In this document: piece after piece, positions 17,518 through 26,133 of the stretch
Layout: every line of letters starts with the position of its first letter
Position numbering within the stretch: position 1 is the stretch's first letter
From: Azoarcus sp.
GTDB lineage: Bacteria > Pseudomonadota > Gammaproteobacteria > Burkholderiales > Rhodocyclaceae
DNA: 51,695 nucleotides
Assembly (NCBI GenBank): GCA_020725025.1
Contig: DYFV01000035.1
Span: 1-51,695 of the forward strand
Direction of reading: 5' to 3'
Translations under genes and position numbers: made by a program
Notes under the pieces: generated by a model
The model's database searches: none
Seen by the model: the letters and a program-made list of their open reading frames with translations, nothing else
What the model was told of the DNA's origin: nothing

Positions 17518-19062
17518 ATGCACGCCACAACTATCATGGCCAAACACAGCTCCAAGCAGCCCTCGTCCACCGGCTTCCGCGTGACGGTCTATGCCGTCGC
17601 GCTGCTGCTGGCCGCGGTGATGGCGGTCGAGGCGATCAACATCGCCTTCTACGATCCCTGGGGCGAGGAGTACTTCCTCTTCCGCCTGCAGGGCGTTCTC
17701 GACGGCGTCTCCATGGTCTCGCTGACCTGGGTCATGTTCGGCTCGCTCTTCGTGCTGCTGATGGCCGGCCTGCCGCTCGCCTTCGTCGCAGGCGGCCTGG
17801 GCGTCATCTTCCTGTACCTGGTGGGCGACGCGGCGATGCTCAACATCGTGCCGAGCCGCATCTTCCCGATGATGACCAACCCGGACCTCGCCGCCATTCC
17901 GCTCTTCATCTTCATGGCGACGATGCTCGAGCGGGCCGGCCTCATCGAGGAGATGTTCGACGCGGTCTACCAGTGGATGGGCGCGCTGCGCGGCGGGCTC
18001 GCGGTGGCGACGATCGTCGCGTCGACCATCCTCGCGGCGATGGTCGGCGTCGTCGGTGCCGCCATCGTGACGATGGGCATCATCGCCCTGCCGGCGATGC
18101 TCAAGCGCAACTACGACGAGCAGATCGCGCTCGGGTCCATCATGGCCGGCGGCGCGCTCGGGGTGCTCATCCCGCCGTCCATCCTCGCCATCCTGTACGC
18201 AGTGGTGGCGCAGCAGTCGGTGGGCGAGCTCTACTCGGGCAGCGTGGTGCCGGGGCTCCTGCTGTCGGGCATGTACATCGCCTACGTGCTGGGACGCGCC
18301 CTCCTCAACCCGGCCGTCGGCCCCGCCGTTCCCGAGGAGGAGCGCATCGACCTGCGCGCCAAGCTCGTGCTGCTGCGCGGCCTCATCGCGCCGATCCTGC
18401 TCGTCGTCGTCGTGCTGGGCCTGCTCTTCACCGGCGTCGCCACGCCGGTCGAGGCCGCCGGACTGGGCTCCTTCGGCGCGATGATCGTCGCCCTGCTCCA
18501 CCGTCGGCTCACGCTCGAAGCGCTCCTCCAGGCGAGCATCTCGACCGTCAAGGCGACGGTCATGGTGCTGTGGATCATCTTCGGCGCCTCGATCTTCGTC
18601 GGGCTCTACATCCTCAAGGGCGGCCAGACCTTCATCACCGAAACCATCCTCGGCACCGGGCTGTCGCCTTACGGCGTGCTCTTCCTGATGATGTTCCTGC
18701 TGGTGGTCCTGGGCATGTTCCTGGACTGGGTGGGCATCCTGCTCCTGGCGGTGCCCATCTTCGTGCCGATCATCAAGCAGCTCACCTTCGACGGTCTGTT
18801 CGGGCTCCCCGGCCCCACGCCCGATCAGGTGGTGCTGTGGTTCGGCGTGCTCTACCTGGTGAACATGCAGATGAGCTTCCTCAGCCCGCCCTTCGGCTAC
18901 GCGCTGTTCTACATCCGCGGGGTGGCGCCGCCGAGCATCAGCATGGCGACGATCTTCCGTTCCTCGCTGGTGTTCCTCTCCATCCAGGTGCTTGCCCTGG
19001 CCCTGGTGGTGGTGTTCCCGGCGCTGGCGACCTGGCTGCCGGGGCTGATCTACGGGCGATAG
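17518..19062 (+). CDS. dctM: TRAP transporter large permease (DctM family)
   Basis: This 514-residue protein is the ion-coupled translocation subunit, with at least 12 hydrophobic helices. Family segments include GALGVLIPPSILAILYAVVA, TPVEAAGLGSFGA and NMQMSFLSPPFGYALFYIRG. The N-terminus is extended relative to the usual 430 residues by about 60 residues and a helix (VYAVALLLAAVMAVEAINIA). The start codon overlaps the dctQ end region (stop, one base, ATG), so translation is probably coupled. Together with dctP and dctQ it imports an organic acid using an ion gradient. Confidence 0.94.
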   Translation: MHATTIMAKHSSKQPSSTGFRVTVYAVALLLAAVMAVEAINIAFYDPWGEEYFLFRLQGVLDGVSMVSLTWVMFGSLFVLLMAGLPLAFVAGGLGVIFLYLVGDAAMLNIVPSRIFPMMTNPDLAAIPLFIFMATMLERAGLIEEMFDAVYQWMGALRGGLAVATIVASTILAAMVGVVGAAIVTMGIIALPAMLKRNYDEQIALGSIMAGGALGVLIPPSILAILYAVVAQQSVGELYSGSVVPGLLLSGMYIAYVLGRALLNPAVGPAVPEEERIDLRAKLVLLRGLIAPILLVVVVLGLLFTGVATPVEAAGLGSFGAMIVALLHRRLTLEALLQASISTVKATVMVLWIIFGASIFVGLYILKGGQTFITETILGTGLSPYGVLFLMMFLLVVLGMFLDWVGILLLAVPIFVPIIKQLTFDGLFGLPGPTPDQVVLWFGVLYLVNMQMSFLSPPFGYALFYIRGVAPPSISMATIFRSSLVFLSIQVLALALVVVFPALATWLPGLIYGR

Positions 19063-19074
19063 TCGATCGACGCA

Positions 19075-19106
19075 CCTGTAGGAGCGGCTTCCGCCGCTCC
19101 TACAGG
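19075..19106. repeat. REP-like perfect palindrome downstream of dctM
   Basis: A perfect 14-bp stem (CCTGTAGGAGCGGC / GCCGCTCCTACAGG) with a TTCC loop lies between convergent dctM and the EF-hand gene. The same CTGTAGGAGCGGC core is a frequent extragenic palindrome in Pseudomonas-type genomes. It can serve as a bidirectional transcription barrier, although no T-run follows. Confidence 0.8.
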
Positions 19107-19131
19107 CCTTCTGCCCGACGCCGGTTTCCGC

Positions 19132-21279
19132 TTACCCGAAGACCCCCAGCCGCCACAGGGCGACGATCGCGACGACCACGACGATCGCCACGAGCCAGAA
19201 GCCCAGCGCCCCGCGCTTCTCGGCGAAGGGGTCGTTCAAGGCCCGCGATGCGCCCTGGGGCAGGCGGGCGACACCGGTAAGCGACTCGCCGAAGGGCACG
19301 TTGATCCGCGCGCGGATGTTCACCGCCCAGCCGTTGGCGTCCAGCAGCGGCCCCAAGTTGCGCCGGCGCAGCTTGAGCCAGGCGAGCAGCATCGACGGGC
19401 CGGAGATCAGCAGCAGCACTCCGGCGATGACCAGCGGAATCTGCCAGACCGGAAGCTGCAGCAGGGCGGCGCTGATCGCGGCGAGCGCCGTGCCCAGCGC
19501 GCCTGCCGCCAGCCCGAAGGCGGCGAAGATGCCGGCGAACTTGGCGATGTCGAAGGCCTGGGGTGCCGCCGGCGCCCCGCTCTGCACGTTGGCGGAAACC
19601 CCGGTCACGCCCGAGGTGGCCTTCGCCTCGACCGCCTTGTCCCGCGCCTCGGCGAACTTCTGAAGCTGGGCGCCGATGGCGCGCCCGACGCGCTTGTAGG
19701 GCAGCCAGAAGGCCTGCCGCACGCTGACCGGATTCTCCACGATCCTGACCACGGTCGCAGTCCAGTCGCGCCCCTGGCGGTCGTAGAACAGGCCGTTGCG
19801 GCCGGCCACCAGCATCTCGTCCACATCGCCGCCGGTGAGCGCCGCCACGATGGTCATGGGCGCCTCGTCCTTGCGGGTGCAGTTGCAGTAGGCGAGATAG
19901 GTGCAGGAGAGCGGCGCCAGGGTGGTGTGCCGCTGCATGTTGGGCACCCTCAGGCAAAGCTCGCAGCTCCGCTGGTCGAGGTAAAGCGTGCCCGCCTGGA
20001 AAATCGCCTTGCGGGTGCCGCCGTAGAAGTCGGCGAGCGACACGAAGTTGCGCAGCAGGGTCACCAGGTCGCGGCGATAGCGCACCAGGCGCTCCACCGA
20101 CTCGACCAGACCGGCGGCGGTATCGGCGGCGCGGTCGCGCTCGATCAGGTCGACCAGCGCCGGATGGATCGAGTCGGTCAGGATCGGCCGCAGGGTGGCC
20201 GGATCGAGTTTCGCCACCGGCGTATCGGGCTTCTCCGCGACCCAGCCGCGATGGGCGGCGAATCGCGCCGAGAGATCCTCCCAGTCGCCGAGAGACAACT
20301 CCTCGCGCTCGCCGAGGATGGGCACCACGACCTCCGCGCGCAGGCGGCCGATCTCCCCCGCCCAGGCCGGATTGATGCCATCGGCCAGCGGCAGGGGCTT
20401 GCCCGGCGCGGCCAGCGCGAGCGGCAGCGCCGCCACGCCGTCGGCCTCGTCGCTCAGAGTGGCCTCGGCGAGACTCGCGTACACCTCGTCGCCGGGGTTG
20501 AGCGGCGCCGCGGCGCGCGCGTCGTAGGCCGCGAGCCGGCAGCGGGTGAAGTAGTCGTCAACCTTCACCCGCACCGCCTCGAACACCTCGGCCGCGGCCG
20601 CCGTACCCTCGCCCAGGGGCAGGACGTCGGCGGCGCTGGCCTCGGCCTTCGACCACCAGTCGGAGACCGCGCGGGCCTGCTCGAAGAAGGCGTCCAGCTT
20701 TTCGCGGGTGACACCCGGCGCGCCGCTGCGGTCCGGCTCGCCGCCGAGGCAATCGACGATCAGGGAAGCGGTGGTCCGGAGCGTCCCTTCCGGGGCGAGC
20801 TCGGGCGGCACCACGCCGTCGCCGTTGAGCCGGTCGGGAACGAAGAGCCGCGTGGGGTCCGCAACGTCGTCCACCGTGATGGCATCCGCGTCCGGCTTGC
20901 CGAGGTAGGCGAGGATGCCTCGCGCGCTCGCGAGCAGCTTCGCGCCCTCCGGGTTCGCTTCGTCGATGGCGGCCAGCGGCAGCGCGTCCGACGCCCGGAA
21001 CAGCACGTCCGGGTCCTTCAGCACGCGGCACACCCACTCGGTCGCGGCGATGATGTCGGGGTTGCGGATCTGCCCGTCGCCGTCGGCGTCGAGTAGCTCC
21101 AGGGTGCGGGTGTCGAATTCCAGGCCGGAGGTCGGGCAGGCGAGCACCGCCCATAGCTTCTGGTCGAGGCTCCCGAGATTGCGCAGATCGTCCGCGGTCT
21201 CGATGCGGACCTGGTCGAAGCCGCCGACCCTGAAGAAGCGCCAGCGGTGCCCGGCGCCGGTTGCGTCCGTGTCCTTCAT
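19132..21279 (-). CDS. Large hypothetical membrane protein with EF-hand loop and Cys cluster
   Basis: This 715-residue protein has no function I can assign. Near the N-terminus residues 64-75 (DADGDGQIRNPD) form a canonical 12-residue EF-hand calcium loop. A long hydrophilic, helix-rich region follows up to about residue 430. A Cys cluster then appears: C439, C442, C459, C465 and C467, spaced like a metal or disulphide site. The C-terminal part has three hydrophobic segments (about 581-608, 612-634 and 693-713), so the large N-terminal part is probably on one side of the membrane. No signal peptide is visible. ATG 21279 has GAGGG upstream and matches the conserved start HRWRFFRVGGFDQVRI. It is the last gene of a minus-strand run; calcium-dependent behaviour is only inferred. 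Confidence 0.85.
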   Translation of the reverse strand: MKDTDATGAGHRWRFFRVGGFDQVRIETADDLRNLGSLDQKLWAVLACPTSGLEFDTRTLELLDADGDGQIRNPDIIAATEWVCRVLKDPDVLFRASDALPLAAIDEANPEGAKLLASARGILAYLGKPDADAITVDDVADPTRLFVPDRLNGDGVVPPELAPEGTLRTTASLIVDCLGGEPDRSGAPGVTREKLDAFFEQARAVSDWWSKAEASAADVLPLGEGTAAAAEVFEAVRVKVDDYFTRCRLAAYDARAAAPLNPGDEVYASLAEATLSDEADGVAALPLALAAPGKPLPLADGINPAWAGEIGRLRAEVVVPILGEREELSLGDWEDLSARFAAHRGWVAEKPDTPVAKLDPATLRPILTDSIHPALVDLIERDRAADTAAGLVESVERLVRYRRDLVTLLRNFVSLADFYGGTRKAIFQAGTLYLDQRSCELCLRVPNMQRHTTLAPLSCTYLAYCNCTRKDEAPMTIVAALTGGDVDEMLVAGRNGLFYDRQGRDWTATVVRIVENPVSVRQAFWLPYKRVGRAIGAQLQKFAEARDKAVEAKATSGVTGVSANVQSGAPAAPQAFDIAKFAGIFAAFGLAAGALGTALAAISAALLQLPVWQIPLVIAGVLLLISGPSMLLAWLKLRRRNLGPLLDANGWAVNIRARINVPFGESLTGVARLPQGASRALNDPFAEKRGALGFWLVAIVVVVAIVALWRLGVFG

Positions 21280-21378
21280 GTGGGAGCCCTCTTGTTTATC
21301 GGCAGACGCGCCGGCGCACAATCTACTCCACTCCCGTGGAATATGCATGCGCGGCAAGGGGCAGCGCCGCCCTACCCT

Positions 21379-22137
21379 TCAGCTCGTCCGTCCCACCTGC
21401 AGGGACAGGGGCCAGGACACCCGCCTGACATCCTCGCGCCGGCCCCACACCGGCGCGAGCCGCTGGTCGAGCGCCGCGACCGGATCCGCGCCTTCAAGGG
21501 CCGCGGCGTGGCGGCCCGTCGCCGACCAGCTGCGCACATAGCCCAGCAGCTGGTCGAGATCCCACGCGACCTGCATCGCGAACTGCGGCGCTTCGATGCG
21601 GGCGAACGGAAACGGCAGCTCCCGGTAGCCCGTCTCCACGTGGCGCCGCTCGGCCGGCCAGTAGGGTCCCACGACCTCCCGGTAGAAATGCTGTACCAGC
21701 CGGTCGACCGCCTCGCCCTCGACCTCGATCACGCCGTAGCACCACACAGCCACAACGCCGTCGGGCTTCAGCACCCGCCGCACCTCGCGGTAGAAGGCCT
21801 CGACGTCGAACCAGTGCAGGGCCTGGGCGACCACCACGAGATCGACGCTTCCCGCCTCGAGCCCCGAAGCCTCGGCCGGCGCGACGCGGTACTCGACCCC
21901 GGGGAAGGCCTGCGCCTCGGCGATCTGTGCCGCGCTGGCGTCGGTGGCCACCACGCGCGCGAAATGCACCGCCAGATCCACCGCCGCCTGCCCGGTCCCG
22001 GTGGCGCAGTCCCAGACGAGCTCGCGCCCGGGACTCTGCCCGGCGAGCCACTTGAAGAGCGCCGCCGGATAGGTGGGACGATTGTCGGCGTAGTGGCGCG
22101 CGACAGGCTTGAAGTGGTCGGAGAAGGAGGTCGTCAT
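21379..22137 (-). CDS. Class I SAM-dependent methyltransferase
   Basis: This 252-residue protein is of the Methyltransf_11 type. SAM motif I is VWDCATGTGQAAVDLA (about residues 41-56), with an acidic motif II (VVATDAS) and SVDLVVVAQALHWFD as the motif IV region. The C-terminal half has the segment PYWPAERRHVETGYRELPFPF, found in a group of uncharacterised methyltransferases related to trans-aconitate-type enzymes. The substrate is unknown. ATG 22137 follows GGAGG-like bases, and a longer frame upstream lacks motif support. It lies 72 bp after the hypothetical gene. Confidence 0.88.
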   Translation of the reverse strand: MTTSFSDHFKPVARHYADNRPTYPAALFKWLAGQSPGRELVWDCATGTGQAAVDLAVHFARVVATDASAAQIAEAQAFPGVEYRVAPAEASGLEAGSVDLVVVAQALHWFDVEAFYREVRRVLKPDGVVAVWCYGVIEVEGEAVDRLVQHFYREVVGPYWPAERRHVETGYRELPFPFARIEAPQFAMQVAWDLDQLLGYVRSWSATGRHAAALEGADPVAALDQRLAPVWGRREDVRRVSWPLSLQVGRTS

Positions 22138-22209
22138 GGCGATTCCACCGCGCTCACGGAGCATCCATGGGGGCTCTCGACGGCCGGAGCCTGTCGCCCC
22201 CGCCGCCAT

Positions 22210-23010
22210 TCAGCAGTATGCGCCTGCGTAGCCGCGATAGGGGTTGCCGTAAACCCGCCTGCCGGCAGCGCGGTGGGCCTCCATGAAGCGCTCGATGTGC
22301 GGGAGGTCCGCGCCCTTCAGCATCTCCTTGAGCTCCCCGGTCGGCATCAGCTGACGATAGCGCACCGGCTTGCCGGCATAGGCCGCCCCTTCCGCAAGAT
22401 CCGGCGGCACCGCGGTGGGGTCCAGGAAGAGCGCCTCGCCGAACTCCGAATCGTAGTAGCGGTGCACCAGCTTCGCGGCATGGAAGATGCCGTCGATCAC
22501 GTCGCCCAGGCTGCGCCCGCTCATCTTCGCCTGCCAGGCGGCACGCTGGAACAACAGCTCGTTGGGATCGACGCCGGGGCAGGCGCCCTGGTAGGCGGCC
22601 GTCAGGCAGTGGTCGGCCGCCGCCAGCAGGCGCTGGGTCTCGTCCGGCTCCATCTCCAGGAGCTGGAGCACCTGGCCGAGGGAGGATCCCTGCAGGTACG
22701 CCTCGGGCGCCTTCTCGTAGCCGGGATCGCCGGGGTGGTGATGATCGACCCGCAGCGCGGGCGGATGCCCCTGCACCGAGCACTCCACGTACACCACGGG
22801 CTGCCTGGGCAGCAGCACCGCCGGCATGGCGCGGCCGCCGCGCGACATCCGCACCACGCCGTCCGCATCGTAGGCGGTGCGGGCGAGGACGCGCTCGCCA
22901 TGCCGCGCCGCCTGCACGAAAGGGCGCTCCGCGCGCCGCAGCATGCGCTCGATCTCCCGCATCTCCGGATCCTGCGCGCCAAGCACGAACATCCATTCCT
23001 TGTCGACCAT
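22210..23010 (-). CDS. Conserved hypothetical protein with DHH motif
   Basis: The 266-residue protein belongs to a group I recognise only as conserved and uncharacterised. The segment RVDHHHPGDPGYEKAPEAYL holds a DHH triad after a beta-strand, and AAADHCLTAAYQGACPGVDP holds a second acid/His patch. Together these look like the metal-binding motifs of DHH-type phosphoesterases, although total length and other motifs do not match RecJ. There is no signal peptide and no membrane segment. ATG 23010 is preferred because GGAGG lies seven bases upstream; a GTG two codons earlier is possible. It follows the EamA gene by 61 bp. A nucleotide or phosphodiester substrate is a guess. Confidence 0.8.
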   Translation of the reverse strand: MVDKEWMFVLGAQDPEMREIERMLRRAERPFVQAARHGERVLARTAYDADGVVRMSRGGRAMPAVLLPRQPVVYVECSVQGHPPALRVDHHHPGDPGYEKAPEAYLQGSSLGQVLQLLEMEPDETQRLLAAADHCLTAAYQGACPGVDPNELLFQRAAWQAKMSGRSLGDVIDGIFHAAKLVHRYYDSEFGEALFLDPTAVPPDLAEGAAYAGKPVRYRQLMPTGELKEMLKGADLPHIERFMEAHRAAGRRVYGNPYRGYAGAYC

Positions 23011-23071
23011 GATCACCCCTCCGCCATACGGATTGGGCGCCACGCGGCGGCTGCGGGTTCCTGGGCGGGGA

Positions 23072-24121
23072 TCAATGGGGATGGCGGTGGTGGGCATCCG
23101 GGAAATGCGGATGCGAGTGGACCAGCGGCGCGTGCCGATGCGGGTGCGAGTGACGCGTACCCGGCGGCACCGGTTCGGCGTGGGCGTGCTCGTGGTGGGG
23201 ATCGCCCAGGCCGTGGGTGTGCGCATGCTCGTGCTCGAGCGGCTCGTGAGCGTGCACATGCGAATGGCGCTCGGTGAGATGCAGGACCACCCCCACCGCC
23301 ATCAGGGCCCCGCCCGCGGCGAGGGTCCAGGTCACCGGCTCGCCGAGCAGCGCGAGCGCCGCGACCGCGCCGAAGAAGGGCGCAACCGAGAAGTACGCGC
23401 CCGTGCGCGCCGTGCCGAGCTCCCGCAGGGCAACCACGAAAAGCGTGAGGCTCGCCCCGTAGCTCAGGAAGCCCACCGCCGCGGCCCCCGCGACCGCCCA
23501 GCCGTCCGGCAATCGCGCGCCCAGCGCGAGCGCCAGGACGAGATTGGTGGCACCGGCCGCGAGCCCCTTCACCATCGCGATCCAGGACGCGTCCGAGAGC
23601 GCCACCTTGCGGGTGAGGTTGTTGTCCACGCCCCACGCGAAGCAGGCCCCGAGCACCGCCAGCGCCGGCCACGCCGCGGCGAACTCCACCGTCCCGTCCG
23701 CCGGCCAGCCCAGCACCACCGCCCCCGCCACGATCGCCACCATGCCGAGCGCGATGCGCCGGTCGAAGTTCTCCCTGAAGGCGAACCAGGCGAGCAGCGC
23801 GGTGAACACCGCCTCCGCGTTGAGAAGCAGCGCCGCCCCCGAGGCCGGCATGGCGGCGAGTCCCGTCATCAAGAGCACCGGCCCGATCACCCCGCCCGCG
23901 AGGATCGCCCCCGCGAGCCAGCGCCACTCCCCCGGCGCCGGCCGCGCGCCGGGCGCCCCGCGGAACCGGCGCAGCAGCCACAGGCCGACGCCCGAGCCGA
24001 GGTAGAGCAGCGCGGCGAGCAGCCAGGGGTCGGATCTGGCAAGGAGGAGCTTGGCCAGCGGCGTACCGGCGCCGAAGAGGACGGCGGCGGCGAGGGCGGC
24101 CGGGATGCCGGGCGCGATCAC
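23072..24121 (-). CDS. EamA/DMT-family transporter with His-rich C-terminal tail
   Basis: This 349-residue drug/metabolite transporter has ten hydrophobic helices in two EamA repeats (residues 1 to about 130 and 145 to 280). From about residue 282 the protein ends in a tail of about 68 residues with 23 histidines arranged as H-x-H and HH repeats. Such tails bind Zn, Ni, Co or Cu in other transporters, so metal efflux, or metal sensing by the carrier, is possible. The GTG start at 24121 overlaps the Sir2 stop as GTGA, so the two are translationally coupled. Transport direction and substrate are unknown; the family covers amino acids, nucleotides and metabolites. Confidence 0.9.
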   Translation of the reverse strand: MIAPGIPAALAAAVLFGAGTPLAKLLLARSDPWLLAALLYLGSGVGLWLLRRFRGAPGARPAPGEWRWLAGAILAGGVIGPVLLMTGLAAMPASGAALLLNAEAVFTALLAWFAFRENFDRRIALGMVAIVAGAVVLGWPADGTVEFAAAWPALAVLGACFAWGVDNNLTRKVALSDASWIAMVKGLAAGATNLVLALALGARLPDGWAVAGAAAVGFLSYGASLTLFVVALRELGTARTGAYFSVAPFFGAVAALALLGEPVTWTLAAGGALMAVGVVLHLTERHSHVHAHEPLEHEHAHTHGLGDPHHEHAHAEPVPPGTRHSHPHRHAPLVHSHPHFPDAHHRHPH

Positions 24122-24882
24122 GGCGCGTCCGCCCCGCTCCACGCCTCCCGCACCAGTCGCGGCAGGACCTCCCCCGCCCGGCCGCGCAGGTTGTGGTGGG
24201 CGGCGGCGTCGAGGTCGGTGGGACCAGGGTTCACCTGGACCACGACCGCGCCGGCCCGCCGCGCGACGTGCGGCAGTTCGGCGGCCGGATACACCAGGGC
24301 GGAGGTGCCGACCGAGAAGAACACGTCGCAGTCGGCCGCGGCCGCCTGCGCGGCGGCGAGCGCCGCGTGGGGCAGGTACTCGCCGAACCACACCACCCCG
24401 GGGCGCACCGGGCCGCCGCATGCACGGCACGCGGGCGGCGCGAGCCGGCGCCCGCCGGGCGGCTCGTCCGGGATGTCCGGCGGCAGGGCGTGCGGCGTCG
24501 CGCAGGCCGAGCAGCGCGGATGGTGGAGGCTGCCGTGCAGATGCAGCGCCGACGCGCAGCCGGCACGCTCGTGGAGGTCGTCGACGTTCTGGGTGATCAG
24601 GGTCAAGCGCCCCGCTTTCGCGGCCATCTCGGCAATGGCGCGATGGCCCGCGTTCGGCTGCGCCCGCAAGGCCATCATCCGCCGCCACTCGTACCAGCCC
24701 CACACCAGCTCGGGGTCGCGGGCGAAGGCGTCGGGGGTGGCGAGGGACGCCGCGTCGAAGTTCGCCCACAGGCCGGTGAGCGCATCGCGGAAAGTCGGGA
24801 TGCCGCTCTCGGCCGAGGCACCGGCGCCGGTCATGACGACGATGTGGCGGGCGGCGCGGAGGGTGGCGAGGAGCTCGGGCAT
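24118..24882 (-). CDS. NAD-dependent protein deacylase of the Sir2 family
   Basis: This 254-residue sirtuin removes acyl groups from lysine using NAD. NAD motifs are TGAGASAESGIPTFRD (about residues 18-33) and TQNVDDLHERAG; the catalytic base is H116 in LHLHGSLHH. Zinc is bound by C124, C127, C152 and C155. The class III signature Y64-x-x-R67 (WYEWRR) is present, so desuccinylation or demalonylation, as by CobB and SIRT5, is predicted beside deacetylation. The start at 24882 lies 10 bp after the ABC ATPase stop, and its end overlaps the EamA start. Its place in a sugar-ABC operon is unusual and hints at control of carbon metabolism by acylation. Confidence 0.92.
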   Translation of the reverse strand: MPELLATLRAARHIVVMTGAGASAESGIPTFRDALTGLWANFDAASLATPDAFARDPELVWGWYEWRRMMALRAQPNAGHRAIAEMAAKAGRLTLITQNVDDLHERAGCASALHLHGSLHHPRCSACATPHALPPDIPDEPPGGRRLAPPACRACGGPVRPGVVWFGEYLPHAALAAAQAAAADCDVFFSVGTSALVYPAAELPHVARRAGAVVVQVNPGPTDLDAAAHHNLRGRAGEVLPRLVREAWSGADAP

Positions 24883-24892
24883 GGTGGAGAGA

Positions 24893-25984
24893 TTATGCCG
24901 TCTCTCCGAGCGCCTCCCCCCTCTCATCGAACAAGTAACACGCGGCCCCCGCCGCCCCGAAGGCCAGGCTCTCCCCCACTCCCATCGCCGCATCCCCCTC
25001 GCAGCGCAGCAGCACCGGCTCCCCGCCCGGCCCGGCCACGTGGACGTAGGTCTCGCTCCCCAGATGCTCCACCGCCACCACCTTGCCGGTGAAGGACAGC
25101 TCGCTCCCCTCCCCCGGCGCCAGATGCTCCGGTCGCAGCCCCAGGGTCACCTTATGCCCTTCGCGCGCCCCCGTCCCCCGCACCGGCACCCGCACCACCA
25201 CGCCCTCGCCCAGCCGCACGGCCACCCCATCCGCGTCGCCCTCCACCACCGTCCCGGGCAGCAGGTTCATCCGCGGCGAGCCGATGAAGCCCGCCACGAA
25301 GAGATTCTTCGGGCGCCGGTAGAGCTCCAGCGGGGTGCCGTACTGCTCCACCACGCCTTGGTTCAGCACCGCGATGCGGTCGGCGAGCGTCATCGCCTCC
25401 ACCTGGTCGTGGGTCACGTACACCATGGTCGCGTCGAGCTCCCGGTGCAGCCGCGCGATCTCCACCCGCATCTGCACCCGCAGCGCCGCGTCCAGGTTGG
25501 AGAGCGGCTCGTCGAAGAGGAAGACCCGCGGCTGGCGCACGATGGCGCGGCCGATGGCCACCCGCTGGCGCTGGCCGCCGGAGAGCTGGCGGGGCTTGCG
25601 GTCCAGGAGGTCCTCGATCTGCAGGATGCGCGCGGCCTCGCGCACCCGCTCGGCGATGCCCGCCTTGCCGGTGCCGGCGAGCTTGAGGCCGAAGGCCATG
25701 TTGTCGAACACGCTCATGTGCGGATAGAGCGCGTAGGACTGGAACACCATGGCGATGCGCCGCTCGGCGGGCGGGAGCGCGCTCACGTTCTCGTCGTCGA
25801 AGCGGATCTCGCCGGCGGTGAGGTCCTCCAGGCCGGCGATGAGCCGCAGCAGGGTGGATTTGCCGCAGCCCGAGGGGCCGACGAACACGACGAACTCCCG
25901 GTCGCGGACCTCCAGGTCCACGCCCCGGATCACCTTCGTCCTGCCGAAGGTCTTCGTCACGCCCCGCATGCTGATCGCCGCCAC
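24893..25984 (-). CDS. ABC transporter ATP-binding protein, sugar type (MalK/UgpC-like)
   Basis: This 363-residue ATPase powers the adjacent carbohydrate importer. Walker A is GPSGCGKST, the signature is [14 protein letters not shown], Walker B is [12 protein letters not shown] and the H-loop is [10 protein letters not shown]. The C-terminal 120 residues form the OB/TOBE regulatory domain typical of MalK/UgpC, with [13 protein letters not shown] and TLGLRPEHL. The start is taken as GTG 25984, with GGAGG seven bases upstream; an ATG 12 codons later would cut the conserved first strand. A BIME-like repeat separates it from the upstream permease gene, and the Sir2 gene follows after 10 bp. Confidence 0.93.
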   Translation of the reverse strand: MAAISMRGVTKTFGRTKVIRGVDLEVRDREFVVFVGPSGCGKSTLLRLIAGLEDLTAGEIRFDDENVSALPPAERRIAMVFQSYALYPHMSVFDNMAFGLKLAGTGKAGIAERVREAARILQIEDLLDRKPRQLSGGQRQRVAIGRAIVRQPRVFLFDEPLSNLDAALRVQMRVEIARLHRELDATMVYVTHDQVEAMTLADRIAVLNQGVVEQYGTPLELYRRPKNLFVAGFIGSPRMNLLPGTVVEGDADGVAVRLGEGVVVRVPVRGTGAREGHKVTLGLRPEHLAPGEGSELSFTGKVVAVEHLGSETYVHVAGPGGEPVLLRCEGDAAMGVGESLAFGAAGAACYLFDERGEALGETA

Positions 25985-26023
25985 CCGTTCTCCTCCCCGT
26001 TGCATCCAATCGACTTGGCCGGC

Positions 26024-26122
26024 CGTAGCTCGGATGAAGCGCAGCGGAATCCGGGAAGCAGCCCTTGGCCCTTCTCCAGCGCTGCCCGCGGATTCCGGCC
26101 TGCGGCCTGCATCCGGGCTACG
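26024..26122. repeat. BIME-like inverted repeat pair, copy A
   Basis: Two oppositely oriented units face each other: 26024-26055, starting CGTAGCTCGGATG, and 26085-26122, ending GCATCCGGGCTACG. Both contain an AATCCGGG-like inner end. The same unit occurs at 29259-29350 and 34123-34213. It sits between the permease stop and the ATPase start. Confidence 0.8.
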
Positions 26123-26133
26123 GGTCCGAGTTC

